A stretch of DNA of 64,000 bases from Methylophaga sp. 41_12_T18 (GCA_002163115.1 MAAI01000087.1:37201-101200), one strand, 5' to 3'. Shown: positions 26,806 through 36,627, counted from the stretch's first letter. Notes: generated by a model not told the origin, from the letters alone. Numbers and translations: made by a program.

Positions 26806-28974
26806 TTATACAATTTCTAAATCTATTTTTTTCTCATCGAGATCAACACGCACTACTTTTACGTTTACTTTGTCTCCTAAACGATAAACTTTTCCGCTCC
26901 GTTCACCGGTTAGACGGTGACGCGTTGCGTCAAATTGGTAGTAATCATTGTTTAATGAGGTGACATGAACAAGGCCTTCGATATGGATTTTACTAAGCTC
27001 GATAAATAGACCAAAACCGGTCACACCACTAATATTACCTTCATAGACTTCACCAACACGATCCTGCATGAACTCACACTTCAACCAGTCACTGACATCG
27101 CGTGTCGCTTCATCGGCACGCCTGCTAGTGGTGGAACAGTGCTCGCCGAGCTGCACCATATTTTCGTTAGAATACTGCCAGTTAGCCTTGTTCTCACCTG
27201 AAATAAGGTGGTGAATGGCTCTGTGCACTAATAAATCAGGGTAACGTCTAATAGGGGAGGTAAAGTGAGCATAAGCATCAAGTGACAAGCCAAAGTGGCC
27301 GACATTTTCTGGGGTATAAACCGCTTGTTTTAGACTGCGAAGCATCACTGTTTGCAATAAGTGACCATCGGGCCGCGTTTTTGCTGTAGCTAATAATGAT
27401 GCGTAGTGCTCTGGTTTTGGTTCAGCACCGCCACCTAACATTAAACCAACTTCACCAAGAAACTCACGTAAGCCAGACAGCTTTTCATCTGAAGGCGTTT
27501 CATGAACTCGGTACAGTGCCGGTAGTTTGTTTTGTAATAAGAATTTTGCCGCGGAAACATTGGCTGCGACCATAAACTCTTCAATTAAACGGTGAGCGTC
27601 ATTTCGCTCACGCGGCACAATACTCTTGATTTTACGGTTATCGTCAAAAAGAAACTGAGTTTCAGTCATTTCAAAGTCAATTGCACCACGTTCACCTCGG
27701 GCTGCAAGCATCACCTTATATAAGTCATACATGGCTTCCAGGCCAGGTAATACCGCGTTATATTTTTCTCGTAAGGCGCTGTCTTGGTCAACTAACATCG
27801 CAGCAACATCTGTGTAGGTTAAACGCGCTTTAGAATTCATCACTGCTTGGTGAAATTGGTATGACTCTGTTTCACCGGCGGTGTTAATTACCATTTCACA
27901 GACTAAACACAGGCGATCGACTTCAGGATTGAGCGAACATAAGCCGTTAGATAGGGCTTCTGGCAACATCGGAATAACTTGGCTAGGAAAATACACCGAG
28001 GTACCACGATCTTGGGCATCAGCATCTAAAGGACTATTGTGCGCAACATAGCTAGATACATCGGCAATGGCAACCCATAAACGCCATGAGCCAGACTTTA
28101 ATTGTTCTACATGCACCGCATCATCAAAATCACGGGCATCTTCACCATCAATGGTGACTAACGGCATATCACGTAAGTCTAATCTACCATTGATAGCAGC
28201 TTCTGGAATTTTATCGCCAAGTGCTTCAGCTTGTTCTAGCGCTTTTGGTGACCAGGTATGTGGCAGTTCGAAATCACGTAACGCAATGTCAATCTCCATG
28301 CCTGGCGCCATATGGTCGCCTAAAACAGTCACGACTTTACCTAATGGCGAACGATGACGATTAGGTTGCTCAGTAATTTCTATTTCAACAATTTGGCCAT
28401 CTTTAGCGCCCATTAATCCTTGCGGTGGGATTAAGATGTCCTGGCTAATTCTGCGATTGGTAGGAACTAAATAATAGATGTCAGCATCAATTAAAATTCG
28501 ACCGATAATGCGTTGGTTACCTCGTTGAATAACTTCAACAATAGCACCTTCTTTACGGCCACGACGATCAACGCCTGTTACTCTCGCTACCGCCTTATCG
28601 CCATGCAATACAATATGCATATCACGTTCGCCGAGAAAGAGATCATCGCCACCTTCGTCAGGAATTAAAAAGCCATAACCATCTGGATGGCCCATGACTC
28701 TACCGGTAATTAGGTTCATTTTGGAGAGTATGCCGTAAGCATTTTTACGGTTACGTAGCAGTTGTCCATCACGCTCCATTGCCCTTAGGCGGCGGCGTAA
28801 CGCTTCTGTTTGCTGCTCGCCTTTAATACCGAGTAACTTACTTAAGTTACGTCGTGTTAACGGCCGATTATTTTGCTTAAGAATTTCTAGGATAAATTCC
28901 CGGCTAGGTATCGGGTTATCGTATTTCTCAGATTCACGCTGGGTATGGGGATCTTGTTGTGTTTTTTTTGTCAT
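26806..28974 (-). CDS. rnr: Ribonuclease R
   Basis: Processive 3'-5' exoribonuclease for structured RNA, mRNA decay and rRNA quality control. I start at the ATG at 28974; a TTG 18 bp upstream lacks a ribosome site. Order: N-terminal winged-helix (residues ~20-85), cold-shock domains (~85-245), RNB catalytic domain (~260-590, with DLRDMPLVTIDGEDARDFDDAV containing the four metal-binding Asp) and S1 (~635-720). At 722 residues it is about 90 shorter than Escherichia coli RNase R because it stops directly after S1 and lacks the lysine-rich tail. Unlike the frequent nsrR-rnr-rlmB arrangement, it stands alone beside tRNA-His. Confidence 0.94.
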   Translation of the reverse strand: MTKKTQQDPHTQRESEKYDNPIPSREFILEILKQNNRPLTRRNLSKLLGIKGEQQTEALRRRLRAMERDGQLLRNRKNAYGILSKMNLITGRVMGHPDGYGFLIPDEGGDDLFLGERDMHIVLHGDKAVARVTGVDRRGRKEGAIVEVIQRGNQRIIGRILIDADIYYLVPTNRRISQDILIPPQGLMGAKDGQIVEIEITEQPNRHRSPLGKVVTVLGDHMAPGMEIDIALRDFELPHTWSPKALEQAEALGDKIPEAAINGRLDLRDMPLVTIDGEDARDFDDAVHVEQLKSGSWRLWVAIADVSSYVAHNSPLDADAQDRGTSVYFPSQVIPMLPEALSNGLCSLNPEVDRLCLVCEMVINTAGETESYQFHQAVMNSKARLTYTDVAAMLVDQDSALREKYNAVLPGLEAMYDLYKVMLAARGERGAIDFEMTETQFLFDDNRKIKSIVPRERNDAHRLIEEFMVAANVSAAKFLLQNKLPALYRVHETPSDEKLSGLREFLGEVGLMLGGGAEPKPEHYASLLATAKTRPDGHLLQTVMLRSLKQAVYTPENVGHFGLSLDAYAHFTSPIRRYPDLLVHRAIHHLISGENKANWQYSNENMVQLGEHCSTTSRRADEATRDVSDWLKCEFMQDRVGEVYEGNISGVTGFGLFIELSKIHIEGLVHVTSLNNDYYQFDATRHRLTGERSGKVYRLGDKVNVKVVRVDLDEKKIDLEIV

Positions 28975-29428
28975 CGACAGTCGAATTCTCAATCAGTAAT
29001 GTGCGATTTATAGTCCGAACTTATAAAGTTAGTTTGAGGTAAGTAAATCTATGCTTATTGATTACATAGATATAAAAAAACGTAAGTTTTTTTTCGGTTA
29101 AATCGTTTGTTTAATATGTCACTTGCCTACAATTCTATCTGCTTTGAGCAAAGCCGGTACAAATTTCCTTGTTGTACCAGAACTTAGAAATATTTTACTA
29201 AACTTGATATTAAGCTGATTGCGATTAAATAGGCTTAAATTTTGCATTTAATCTTTAGCATTCATCTTGGGATATAATGATTCAAGGCATTTGAGTGTAG
29301 GTGAGCAAGGGTTTAAGGCAATTGTTGCCGATAAAGATGAAATTTGGGGCAGGGACTAGCGTCGTTTTGCCGATAAATAAGGTATATTGACTAAATATAC
29401 CTTAACTTAAATATTAGAGAAGAACATC
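28975..29428. other. 454-bp divergent region between rnr and cheV
   Basis: No gene seen. It carries a stem GGTACAA/TTGTACC at 29156-29178 and a longer inverted repeat at 29379-29403 close to cheV. It must contain the divergent promoters of rnr and cheV, but I could not assign core elements. Confidence 0.5.
29379..29403. repeat. Inverted repeat upstream of cheV
   Basis: Perfect nine-base arms AAGGTATAT and ATATACCTT around TGACTAA, ending 25 bp before the cheV start. It could be an operator or a hairpin in the mRNA leader; there is no T-run after it. Confidence 0.5.
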
Positions 29429-30379
29429 ATGGCTACATTCATAGATTCTATTGATGAGCGGACTCAGCTAGCTGGAACAAATCACCTTGAAGTATTGTTA
29501 TTTAGCTTAGGTACCAACGACAATACAGGCCGAAATGAAGTTTTTGGCATCAATGTATTTAAAGTACGTGAAGTACTCAATATACCTGAAATTACCAGCG
29601 CGCCAGAGATGCCGGATGGTGTCGAAGGTTTTGTAAGTCTGCGTGGCGATATGGTGCCAATCATTAATTTGCAAAAATTTTGTAATATGCAATCTAATGA
29701 TGAACCAAGAATTTTGATGATTACTGAGTACAACACTTTAGTGCAAGGCTTTTTAGTGAGCGCTGTTGATACCATTCAGCGACTTAACTGGGCACAAGTA
29801 AAAGAGCCACCGCCGTTAATTGCAAACCAAATGGGCGGCTTAGTGACTGCTGTATCTGAATTGCCAGATAAACGCTTAGTAATGATCATGGATGTAGAAA
29901 AAGTATTAGCAGATGCCGGCAGCTTCTATGATGAGACTGTTTTTGATGGTATCCATAAATTGAACGTTAAGCAGCCTCACACCATCTTGTTTGCAGATGA
30001 TTCCAATATCGCACGCAAACAGATCAGCAAGGCATTAGAGCATATGGGAGTGCAATATATCACTACTGTCAATGGTGCTGAGGCGTGGAGGGCATTAGAT
30101 AAAATGGCCACAAAGTGTGAGTTAGAAAACCGTGATATCACCACAGAAATTCAAGCGGTATTGACTGATGTGGAAATGCCAGAAATGGATGGTTATGTAT
30201 TGACTCAAAAAATTAAAGCAGATCCACGACTTCAGAAGTTACCGGTAATTATGCACTCCTCATTAACTGCATTGGCGAATCAAAATATGGGTAAAAGTGT
30301 CGGAGCAGATGCCTATGTGCCTAAGTTCAAACCTCAGGAGTTAGCTGATACTTTAGAGTCGTTTTTTGATAAAAACTAG
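29429..30379 (+). CDS. cheV: Chemotaxis coupling protein CheV (CheW-REC)
   Basis: Couples chemoreceptors to CheA and adapts through phosphorylation. Residues ~15-165 are a CheW-like domain (EVFGINVFKVREVLNIPEIT, GFVSLRGDMVPIINL). Residues ~185-316 are a receiver with LFADDS acid pocket, phospho-Asp in VLTDVEMPEMDG, and the conserved Lys in VPKFKP. The ribosome site GAGAAGAA precedes the ATG. It stands away from the main che cluster, as is common for cheV. A GGDEF gene follows 83 bp later. Confidence 0.93.
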   Translation: MATFIDSIDERTQLAGTNHLEVLLFSLGTNDNTGRNEVFGINVFKVREVLNIPEITSAPEMPDGVEGFVSLRGDMVPIINLQKFCNMQSNDEPRILMITEYNTLVQGFLVSAVDTIQRLNWAQVKEPPPLIANQMGGLVTAVSELPDKRLVMIMDVEKVLADAGSFYDETVFDGIHKLNVKQPHTILFADDSNIARKQISKALEHMGVQYITTVNGAEAWRALDKMATKCELENRDITTEIQAVLTDVEMPEMDGYVLTQKIKADPRLQKLPVIMHSSLTALANQNMGKSVGADAYVPKFKPQELADTLESFFDKN

Positions 30380-30462
30380 AGATTAAATGAGGAAATAATA
30401 TTATCAGTCGTAGATGAATGGATGCTACCTTGGTAATTTAAGATAAAAAAATAATATGTCAG

Positions 30463-31524
30463 ATGAATAATAATAATTACAATGTGATTTCGATAGTTGA
30501 TAGTTTAGTTAATATAACGAGTCATACTGAGAAAAATGTTTTAGAAAAGAGTTTATTGATCGCGCTTAATGAACTTGTTCCGACGACAAGTATTCGCTTA
30601 TTTAAAGTTCAAAAATCGGCTGATAAGCATGAAATATCATTGTTAGCATTTTCTGCTAATGGGGTTGTTTCGTCTTCACAAAGTAGTCAGCAAGCCCATA
30701 TAGTTTCAGATGAGTTATCACGGGCATTTGCGGCGATAGGTCAGCATGGCGGTATTGAGTCTATTCCTAATGCTGGTAATTCAGCTTGGCAAATTATTTA
30801 CCCGACTTTTGATATTAATAACGATATTTTCATGATTTTAGTACAACGCTGTGAAAAACCAACAGCACAAGACCAACAAACGGTACATGGGATTTTCAAA
30901 GTCTACGCCAATCACCTGGCGTTAATTGAAAAAACACAACGAGATAAATTAACCGGCTTATTTAATCGTGAAACATTAGATGATGAAATTACCAAAATTT
31001 TGGTTAATGATTGTGACGATCTACTCAGTGTAAACCTCCATGACGCGCGTAGAAGCAGTGGGGCAGCCTGTAATTGGTTAGGTGTGATTGATATTGATCA
31101 CTTCAAACGCATAAATGATGACTTTGGTCATTTGTATGGCGATGAAGTCCTCATTCTGACGTCTCGATTGATGACGTCGGGTTGTATCCGTGATGATGAT
31201 TTAGTTTATCGTTATGGTGGGGAAGAGTTTGTGGTTTTACTGAAAGCATCTACTGAACAAGATGCGTTGAATGCATTTGAACGTCTACGACTGATTGTTG
31301 CTGATCATGAATTTCCTCAAGTGGGCAACGTTACAATCAGCATTGGTTTTGTCGAAATTACGAATCAACAAACACCATCAGATGTTATTGGTGAAGCTGA
31401 TGGTGCTTTATATTATGCGAAGCATAATGGCCGCAATCAAACGCAAAGTTACCATCAATTGGTTGATGATGGTGAACTTGTGGTGGCTGAACATGTTGCC
31501 TCATCTGATGTCGAATTATTTTAA
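30463..31524 (+). CDS. Diguanylate cyclase, GAF-like N-terminus
   Basis: Soluble 353-residue protein. Residues ~10-155 resemble a GAF-type sensor, and ~165-335 form a GGDEF domain with DKLTGLFNRE, DIDHFKRINDDFGHLYGDE and an intact RYGGEEF active site. No RxxD inhibitory site is obvious. It probably makes c-di-GMP in the cytoplasm. The ribosome site is weak. It is followed 22 bp later by coq7, an unexpected partner; I see no terminator between them, so coq7 may be co-transcribed. Confidence 0.9.
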   Translation: MNNNNYNVISIVDSLVNITSHTEKNVLEKSLLIALNELVPTTSIRLFKVQKSADKHEISLLAFSANGVVSSSQSSQQAHIVSDELSRAFAAIGQHGGIESIPNAGNSAWQIIYPTFDINNDIFMILVQRCEKPTAQDQQTVHGIFKVYANHLALIEKTQRDKLTGLFNRETLDDEITKILVNDCDDLLSVNLHDARRSSGAACNWLGVIDIDHFKRINDDFGHLYGDEVLILTSRLMTSGCIRDDDLVYRYGGEEFVVLLKASTEQDALNAFERLRLIVADHEFPQVGNVTISIGFVEITNQQTPSDVIGEADGALYYAKHNGRNQTQSYHQLVDDGELVVAEHVASSDVELF

Positions 31525-31546
31525 ATATGAGTGGGATAAAAGAGCA

Positions 31547-32191
31547 ATGAGTTTGAGACAGTTTAGCTTGGTTGATAGCTTTATTCTTGAGTGTGACAGA
31601 GCGATTAGAACCGTGATTGGTAAGCCGGAAACAACGGCAAGAAAAATACCTGGTGACGAGCTGGCTGAAGCAGACCTATCAGCTGACGAGCAGCAACAGT
31701 CGATACGCTTAATGCGTATTAATCATGCCGGTGAAGTTTCAGCGCAAGCCTTGTATCAAGGTCAGTCCTTAACGGCGACGCTGCCTGAAGTTAGAGATGC
31801 AATGGAGCATGCGGCGTTAGAAGAAAATGATCATTTGGTTTGGTGTCAGCAACGAATAGAGGCTTTTGGCGGACATACCAGTGTTTTAAATCCGCTGTGG
31901 TATCTAGGTTCGTTTGCTATTGGTGCGGCGGCTGGCAAGGTGGGTGATAAATGGAGTTTAGGTTTTGTTGCTGAAACTGAAAAACAAGTGGTTAAGCACC
32001 TTGGTGAACATTTAGAACAGATTAGCTCTAATGACATAAAAAGCCGAGCGGTATTAGAACAAATGAAAGTGGATGAACTACATCATGGCAGTATCGCGTT
32101 AGAAGCGGGAGGTGCTGAGTTACCTAGTCCGGTAAAACTAGTGATGGGCGCAATGTCAAAAGTAATGACAAAATCTAGTTATTGGCTTTAA
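31547..32191 (+). CDS. coq7: Demethoxyubiquinone hydroxylase
   Basis: Di-iron monooxygenase for the C6 hydroxylation late in ubiquinone synthesis, bound to the inner membrane face. The open frame extends far upstream inside the GGDEF gene, but the real start is the ATG at 31547 (MSLRQFSLVDSF), following AAAAGAGCA. The 214-residue product has the family length. Iron ligands are visible in RINHAGEVSAQ, ALEENDHL, ETEKQVVKH and KVDELHH. It takes the place of UbiF, as in Pseudomonas and relatives. It converges on the PilZ gene. Confidence 0.94.
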   Translation: MSLRQFSLVDSFILECDRAIRTVIGKPETTARKIPGDELAEADLSADEQQQSIRLMRINHAGEVSAQALYQGQSLTATLPEVRDAMEHAALEENDHLVWCQQRIEAFGGHTSVLNPLWYLGSFAIGAAAGKVGDKWSLGFVAETEKQVVKHLGEHLEQISSNDIKSRAVLEQMKVDELHHGSIALEAGGAELPSPVKLVMGAMSKVMTKSSYWL

Positions 32192-32216
32192 TTTAAAATA
32201 ACGGGCGGTACTAATT

Positions 32217-32519
32217 TTACGATGTTTGAGTGAGCTGCACTGAAACATGAAATTTATTAGTATAGTTGTCATCGACATTGACTCGCATTACGATGCCTTC
32301 AGCGACAAAGGCGGGTAATCGATCACCGCTCGGGTTCATCACTATATTAATAGTGTCTCCTTCCTCCGGTGCGAAATCTGACAACATATACAGTCCTGTG
32401 GCACTGAGATCACCACTAACACCATGGTGTGTTATATCTTCTAATCCCTTAACTGAATAAGTCACCTGCGTTTCAATATTCATTCTGGCAAAATGACGTT
32501 TTTCATCATGTTCAGTCAT
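32217..32519 (-). CDS. Single-domain PilZ protein
   Basis: A 100-residue c-di-GMP receptor. The binding elements are present: RHFAR (RxxxR) at residues ~8-12 and DLSATG (D/NxSxxG) at ~37-42, followed by the beta-barrel. It has no partner domain, so it would act by binding a target protein. It lies between coq7 and the Lon-like gene, each transcribed the other way. With three GGDEF proteins in the window, it could be one of their outputs. Confidence 0.9.
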   Translation of the reverse strand: MTEHDEKRHFARMNIETQVTYSVKGLEDITHHGVSGDLSATGLYMLSDFAPEEGDTINIVMNPSGDRLPAFVAEGIVMRVNVDDNYTNKFHVSVQLTQTS

Positions 32520-32610
32520 TGTTCCTGCTCCACTTCAATGAAAATCACTGTTGTACCTAGCTATAAGGTATCCTAAGTCAAAAAGACATAATAGGCTAGA
32601 GAAAATTAAA

Positions 32611-35013
32611 GTGAATTCTACTCAATTACTTTCATCTGATTTATATCAATACTGCTCGATAGAGCAATTTAAATTTTCATCGACATCTGAACTAGAAACC
32701 TTGCCAACCATGATCGGCCAATCACGAGCACTTGAGGCTGTTGATTTTGGCATTAACATTGAAGGCGAAGGCTATAATCTTTATGTCATGGGGCCCAATG
32801 GTTCGGGCAAATATACCTTGGTGAAACGCTTTCTAGACGAACATGTAAAACATCGTCAACAAGCTCAGGATTGGGCATATTTCCATAACTTTATTGATCC
32901 ACAAAATCCTTGGGCGATAGCGTTACCTGCTGGGCAGGGCAAGCAACTTAGACATGATATTGAAACGATTATTCAGTATTTAGAAGAAGATCTGCCTCAT
33001 GCAGTTGATGATGAGTATTATCGAGGTCGTATTCGAGCTATAGATGAATCTGCTCGTCAACACCGTGTGCGTTTATTTGGTGCCTTACAAACGGAAGCAG
33101 ATAAGCATGGTGTGGTTTTGCTGCGTATGCAAGATGGTAGTTATGCGTTTGCGGCAAAACGTGATGGCGAACCGCTGACTAGCGACGAGTTTGAACAGTT
33201 GCCATTAGAACAACAAGAGCAAACAGAACAAGCTATCGCAACATTACATGAAGATATGCAGCACACTTTATTAGAGTTAAAAGAGTGGGAGCGAGGCAAT
33301 CTTAAAAAAGTAGCTGATTTAAATACCGAAGTGACCAATGAGACGATCACTAGGCAATTAAATAAGTTAAAACATGCCTATCCAAACTCGAATGAATTAC
33401 AGAAGTATTTTGATGCCATGCAGGAAGATATCAAGGCCAATATAGATGCTTTTATTGATCCGCAAGAAAATAGTGAAGATTCAAATTTAGATCTCGATGA
33501 TTCTTTATTGCGTCGTTATCAAATTAATTTGATTGTCGATAATAGTGCGGTACATGGAGCACCTGTTGTCTATGAAAACTTACCTAATCATCAAAGCTTA
33601 TTAGGTTGCGTAGAAAATATGGCGATGATGGGGGCTTTAATTACTGATTTTAGTTTAATCAAAGCAGGCGCATTACATCGAGCGAATGGCGGTTATCTGA
33701 TTCTAGATGCGGAGCAGTTATTAATGCAACCCTATGCTTGGGATGGATTAAAGCGTGCATTACTGGCGAAGGAATTACAATTTGATACCTTAGAGCGCAT
33801 GTACAGTTTAGTGTCGACTGTATCTTTAGAGCCTGAACCGATCCCGTTAGACTTAAAAGTTATTTTATTGGGCGACAGGCACTTATATTATCAACTTTAT
33901 GAGCTTGATCCTGAGTTTGCTGAGTTATTTAAAGTGGCTGCTGATTTTGAAGAGCACATGGAACGTTCAACTGAAAATCAACAATTATATGCTGGCATGA
34001 TTGCCAGTACGATACATAAAGAAAGCCTGTTACATTTAGATAAGGCGGCGGTAGCAAGAGTCATCGAACATGGTGCTAGAACAATTGAAGACAGCAAGAT
34101 GTTTTCTTTGCATCAAGGTGATATGACGGACTTATTACGCGAGTCATCGTACTGGGCTAGAAAAGATGCTGCCAAGTTGGTAACGGGAGAACATGTGCAG
34201 CGGGCATTAACTGCTCGTGAGCAACGCGTTGATCGGATGCGAGGCTTGTTTTATCAACAAATTAAACGTGATATCACGCGTATATCGGTCTCTGGAGAGC
34301 GAATAGGTCAGGTCAATGCTCTATCTGTATTAACGGTAGGTGCCTTTGATTTTGCTCAACCCTCGCGGTTAACTGCTAATTGCCGGTTTGGTGATGGTGA
34401 TATTTTAGATATTGAAAGAGAAGTTGAACTCGGTGGTGATATTCATACGAAAGGTGTATTGATTTTAAGTGGCTACTTAGGCACTACTTATGCAAAAAAC
34501 AAAGCTTTGTCGATGTCAGCAAGCTTGGTGTTTGAGCAAAGTTATGGCGAAGTGGATGGTGACAGTGCAACCTTAGCTGAACTATGTGCTTTATTATCAG
34601 CGATTGCAGAAGTGCCTATTAAACAATCTATGGCGATTACCGGCTCGATGAACCAACATGGTGAAGCGCAAGCGATTGGCGGTGTAAATGAAAAAATAGA
34701 AGGCTTTTTTGATGTTTGCCAACTATTAGATAAGCAACCAGGTCAGGGCGTTATTATTCCGCGCAGTAATATTCAACATTTAATGTTACGCAGTGATGTG
34801 ATTGAGGCGGTGGAAAAAGGTGATTTCCACATTCATGCGATAGATACGGTAGAACAGGCCTTAGCTTTATTGACGGGCTTGCCTGTCGGTGAATTGAATG
34901 AGCAAGGTGAATACCCTACGGGCAGTTTTAATGCAGCTGTGGCCGCTCGAATACAATTGTGGGAAGAGGTGCATAAACATGAAAAAGAGTCAGCATCCGA
35001 AGATGCCGACTAA
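32611..35013 (+). CDS. Lon-like ATP-dependent protease (LonB/YcbZ-type)
   Basis: Soluble Lon-family protease of 800 residues. I begin at the GTG at 32611 (VNSTQLLSSDLYQY), since the upstream extension to 32551 is basic and lacks a ribosome site; no ATG is near. The N-terminal AAA part has GPNGSGKYT, a Walker A with Tyr where Ser/Thr is normal, and RANGGYLILDAEQLL in the Walker B region, with a helical insert (~180-290). The C-terminal Lon protease domain (~560-770) keeps the catalytic Ser in GDSATLAE and Lys in NEKIEGFF. COG1067-type proteins of this build occur widely in gammaproteobacteria and are little studied. It converges on pdsO. Confidence 0.88.
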   Translation: MNSTQLLSSDLYQYCSIEQFKFSSTSELETLPTMIGQSRALEAVDFGINIEGEGYNLYVMGPNGSGKYTLVKRFLDEHVKHRQQAQDWAYFHNFIDPQNPWAIALPAGQGKQLRHDIETIIQYLEEDLPHAVDDEYYRGRIRAIDESARQHRVRLFGALQTEADKHGVVLLRMQDGSYAFAAKRDGEPLTSDEFEQLPLEQQEQTEQAIATLHEDMQHTLLELKEWERGNLKKVADLNTEVTNETITRQLNKLKHAYPNSNELQKYFDAMQEDIKANIDAFIDPQENSEDSNLDLDDSLLRRYQINLIVDNSAVHGAPVVYENLPNHQSLLGCVENMAMMGALITDFSLIKAGALHRANGGYLILDAEQLLMQPYAWDGLKRALLAKELQFDTLERMYSLVSTVSLEPEPIPLDLKVILLGDRHLYYQLYELDPEFAELFKVAADFEEHMERSTENQQLYAGMIASTIHKESLLHLDKAAVARVIEHGARTIEDSKMFSLHQGDMTDLLRESSYWARKDAAKLVTGEHVQRALTAREQRVDRMRGLFYQQIKRDITRISVSGERIGQVNALSVLTVGAFDFAQPSRLTANCRFGDGDILDIEREVELGGDIHTKGVLILSGYLGTTYAKNKALSMSASLVFEQSYGEVDGDSATLAELCALLSAIAEVPIKQSMAITGSMNQHGEAQAIGGVNEKIEGFFDVCQLLDKQPGQGVIIPRSNIQHLMLRSDVIEAVEKGDFHIHAIDTVEQALALLTGLPVGELNEQGEYPTGSFNAAVAARIQLWEEVHKHEKESASEDAD

Positions 35014-35027
35014 GATCGCTGAAAATT

Positions 35028-35762
35028 TTAGTTACCAAAATAGGACAGGCTAATAGTGACCCGGCGATCGTATAATAGGCCTTCATTCCAGCTACTATTG
35101 TCATAGGCATTTTGTTCGCCGTAATTGCTGGCTAATAATTGGCTAGGGTTGACGCCTGACTGTGTTAAGTGATTATTAACTTTGCTAAGACGTTGCTTGG
35201 ACAATAAGCAATTGTCATCCGCAGTACCGCGCCAGTCACTATGCGACTCAAGATCGGCCCGTAGTTGAGGGTAGCGTTGTAATAACTGGCTAAGCTTATC
35301 TAGCCCTTGTTTAGCTTGAGGATGAATATCTGAGCTGTTGGTTAAGAAATAGATATCAAATTGATAGCTGTTAGCAAATTGGTTTAAATCATCAATATAT
35401 GTGTGTTGTTCTTGTTTTAGTTTAACTGCTAACAGTTGTGTATCAGTATTGGCTTGCGTGATTTGCACTATGATTTCACTGAGTTCAGTTTCAAGGGTGG
35501 AAATAGACTGTTGCTGAGTTTGGATGAGTTGTTGCTGTTCTGATATGGTTTCAGCCTGACTTTGCTGGTGGCCATTCATAACGCCAAAGGAACCACCAAT
35601 GATTGCTCCGATGGGGCCTGCGATTAATGATCCTGCTAGTAAACCGATGCCTCCTTGTGTCGCCTCCTGGTGAGCTTGTTGATCGTTATGTGGTATTTCA
35701 TTCGCCAGTAAATTACTACTAGTTGCGATAAAAAGGGCAAAGCTAATAATTTTAATGTTCAT
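35028..35762 (-). CDS. pdsO: OmpA-like protein of the proteobacterial sortase system (PdsO-like)
   Basis: Periplasmic or outer-membrane-associated protein of 244 residues. The ATG at 35762 has GGAG 8 nt upstream and opens a signal peptide (MNIKIISFALFIATSSNLLA); the longer frame starts without one. A glycine zipper (GGIGLLAGSLIAGPIGAIIGG, residues ~35-55), a coiled coil (~65-115) and an OmpA-like peptidoglycan-binding domain (~130-235, with LESHSDWRGTADDN and RRVTISL) follow. This build and its divergent position before the two-component genes match PdsO. No sortase gene is present. Confidence 0.72.
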   Translation of the reverse strand: MNIKIISFALFIATSSNLLANEIPHNDQQAHQEATQGGIGLLAGSLIAGPIGAIIGGSFGVMNGHQQSQAETISEQQQLIQTQQQSISTLETELSEIIVQITQANTDTQLLAVKLKQEQHTYIDDLNQFANSYQFDIYFLTNSSDIHPQAKQGLDKLSQLLQRYPQLRADLESHSDWRGTADDNCLLSKQRLSKVNNHLTQSGVNPSQLLASNYGEQNAYDNSSWNEGLLYDRRVTISLSYFGN

Positions 35763-35925
35763 ATTGGTCTCCAGTTGATGATTCAGCGTGTCGTCCATGA
35801 CGAGAGAAAATCCTTTTCTGCGCCGAGTGATGTTATTAAAACGTAATGGTATGGAGACAAAAGGTCGTGATTAAGGCAATCTGACGATAGAATGTGGCAG
35901 AAAAATGGCGAGGAGTATGTAGGAC

Positions 35926-36627
35926 ATGGCACGAAAAATAGCAATTGTCGAAGATGAGCCAGCAATTAGAGATAATTATGCGGAGGCGTTACGTCGACAA
36001 GGTTATGAAGTCGATACCTATGATCGCCGTCAACCAGCATTGACTGCATTTCAACATCAGTTGCCAGACTTGGCGATTATAGATATTGGCCTAGCTGATG
36101 AAGCGGAAGGCGGCTTTGAATTATGTCGAGCATTACGGGCAATGTCCGAGACGGTCCCCATTATTTTTTTAACAGCCCGCGATAGCGAACTTGATACCGT
36201 ATCTGGTTTTCGATTGGGAGCAGATGACTATTTAACTAAAGATATTGGTTTAATACATCTTCAGGCTCGCATTGCAGCATTGTTTCGACGAGTTGATTTG
36301 ATCGCGACGCCAGTGGCTGAGCAAGATTTAATCGTGCACGGTGAGTTAACGATAGACAGTGCACGTATGTTGGTGACCTATCAGCAGCAGGCTATTGCGC
36401 TAACGGTAACTGAGTTTTGGTTGGTTCATGCTTTAGCTCGATATGTGGGCCATGTTAAAACCCGAGAACAATTGATGCAGGCAGCTAATATCTATGTTGA
36501 TGAAGATACCATTAGCTCACATATCAAACGAATCAGAAAAAAGTTTCAAGCGGAGAGCTGTGATTTTGCAGCTATTGAAACGGTATATGGTCTTGGTTAT
36601 CGCTGGCTAGATAGTTCTGCTCGTTAA
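35926..36627 (+). CDS. pdsR: Response regulator of the proteobacterial sortase system (PdsR-like)
   Basis: OmpR-type DNA-binding regulator of 233 residues. The receiver (~3-118) has EDEP, phospho-Asp in IIDIGL and Lys in LTKDI. The winged helix (~135-230) has RTREQL-like KTREQLMQAAN and VYGLGYRW. The sequence through IIFLTARDSELDTVSGFRLGADDYLTKDI is the pattern I associate with the dedicated sortase-system regulator family. AGGAG lies before the ATG. It is followed without any gap by its kinase. Confidence 0.82.
   Translation: MARKIAIVEDEPAIRDNYAEALRRQGYEVDTYDRRQPALTAFQHQLPDLAIIDIGLADEAEGGFELCRALRAMSETVPIIFLTARDSELDTVSGFRLGADDYLTKDIGLIHLQARIAALFRRVDLIATPVAEQDLIVHGELTIDSARMLVTYQQQAIALTVTEFWLVHALARYVGHVKTREQLMQAANIYVDEDTISSHIKRIRKKFQAESCDFAAIETVYGLGYRWLDSSAR

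Noticed and set aside
31295..31546. N-terminal extension of coq7 inside the GGDEF gene
   Set aside because: The extension overlaps a good gene in another frame and is not part of the Coq7 fold; the ATG at 31547 fits the family.
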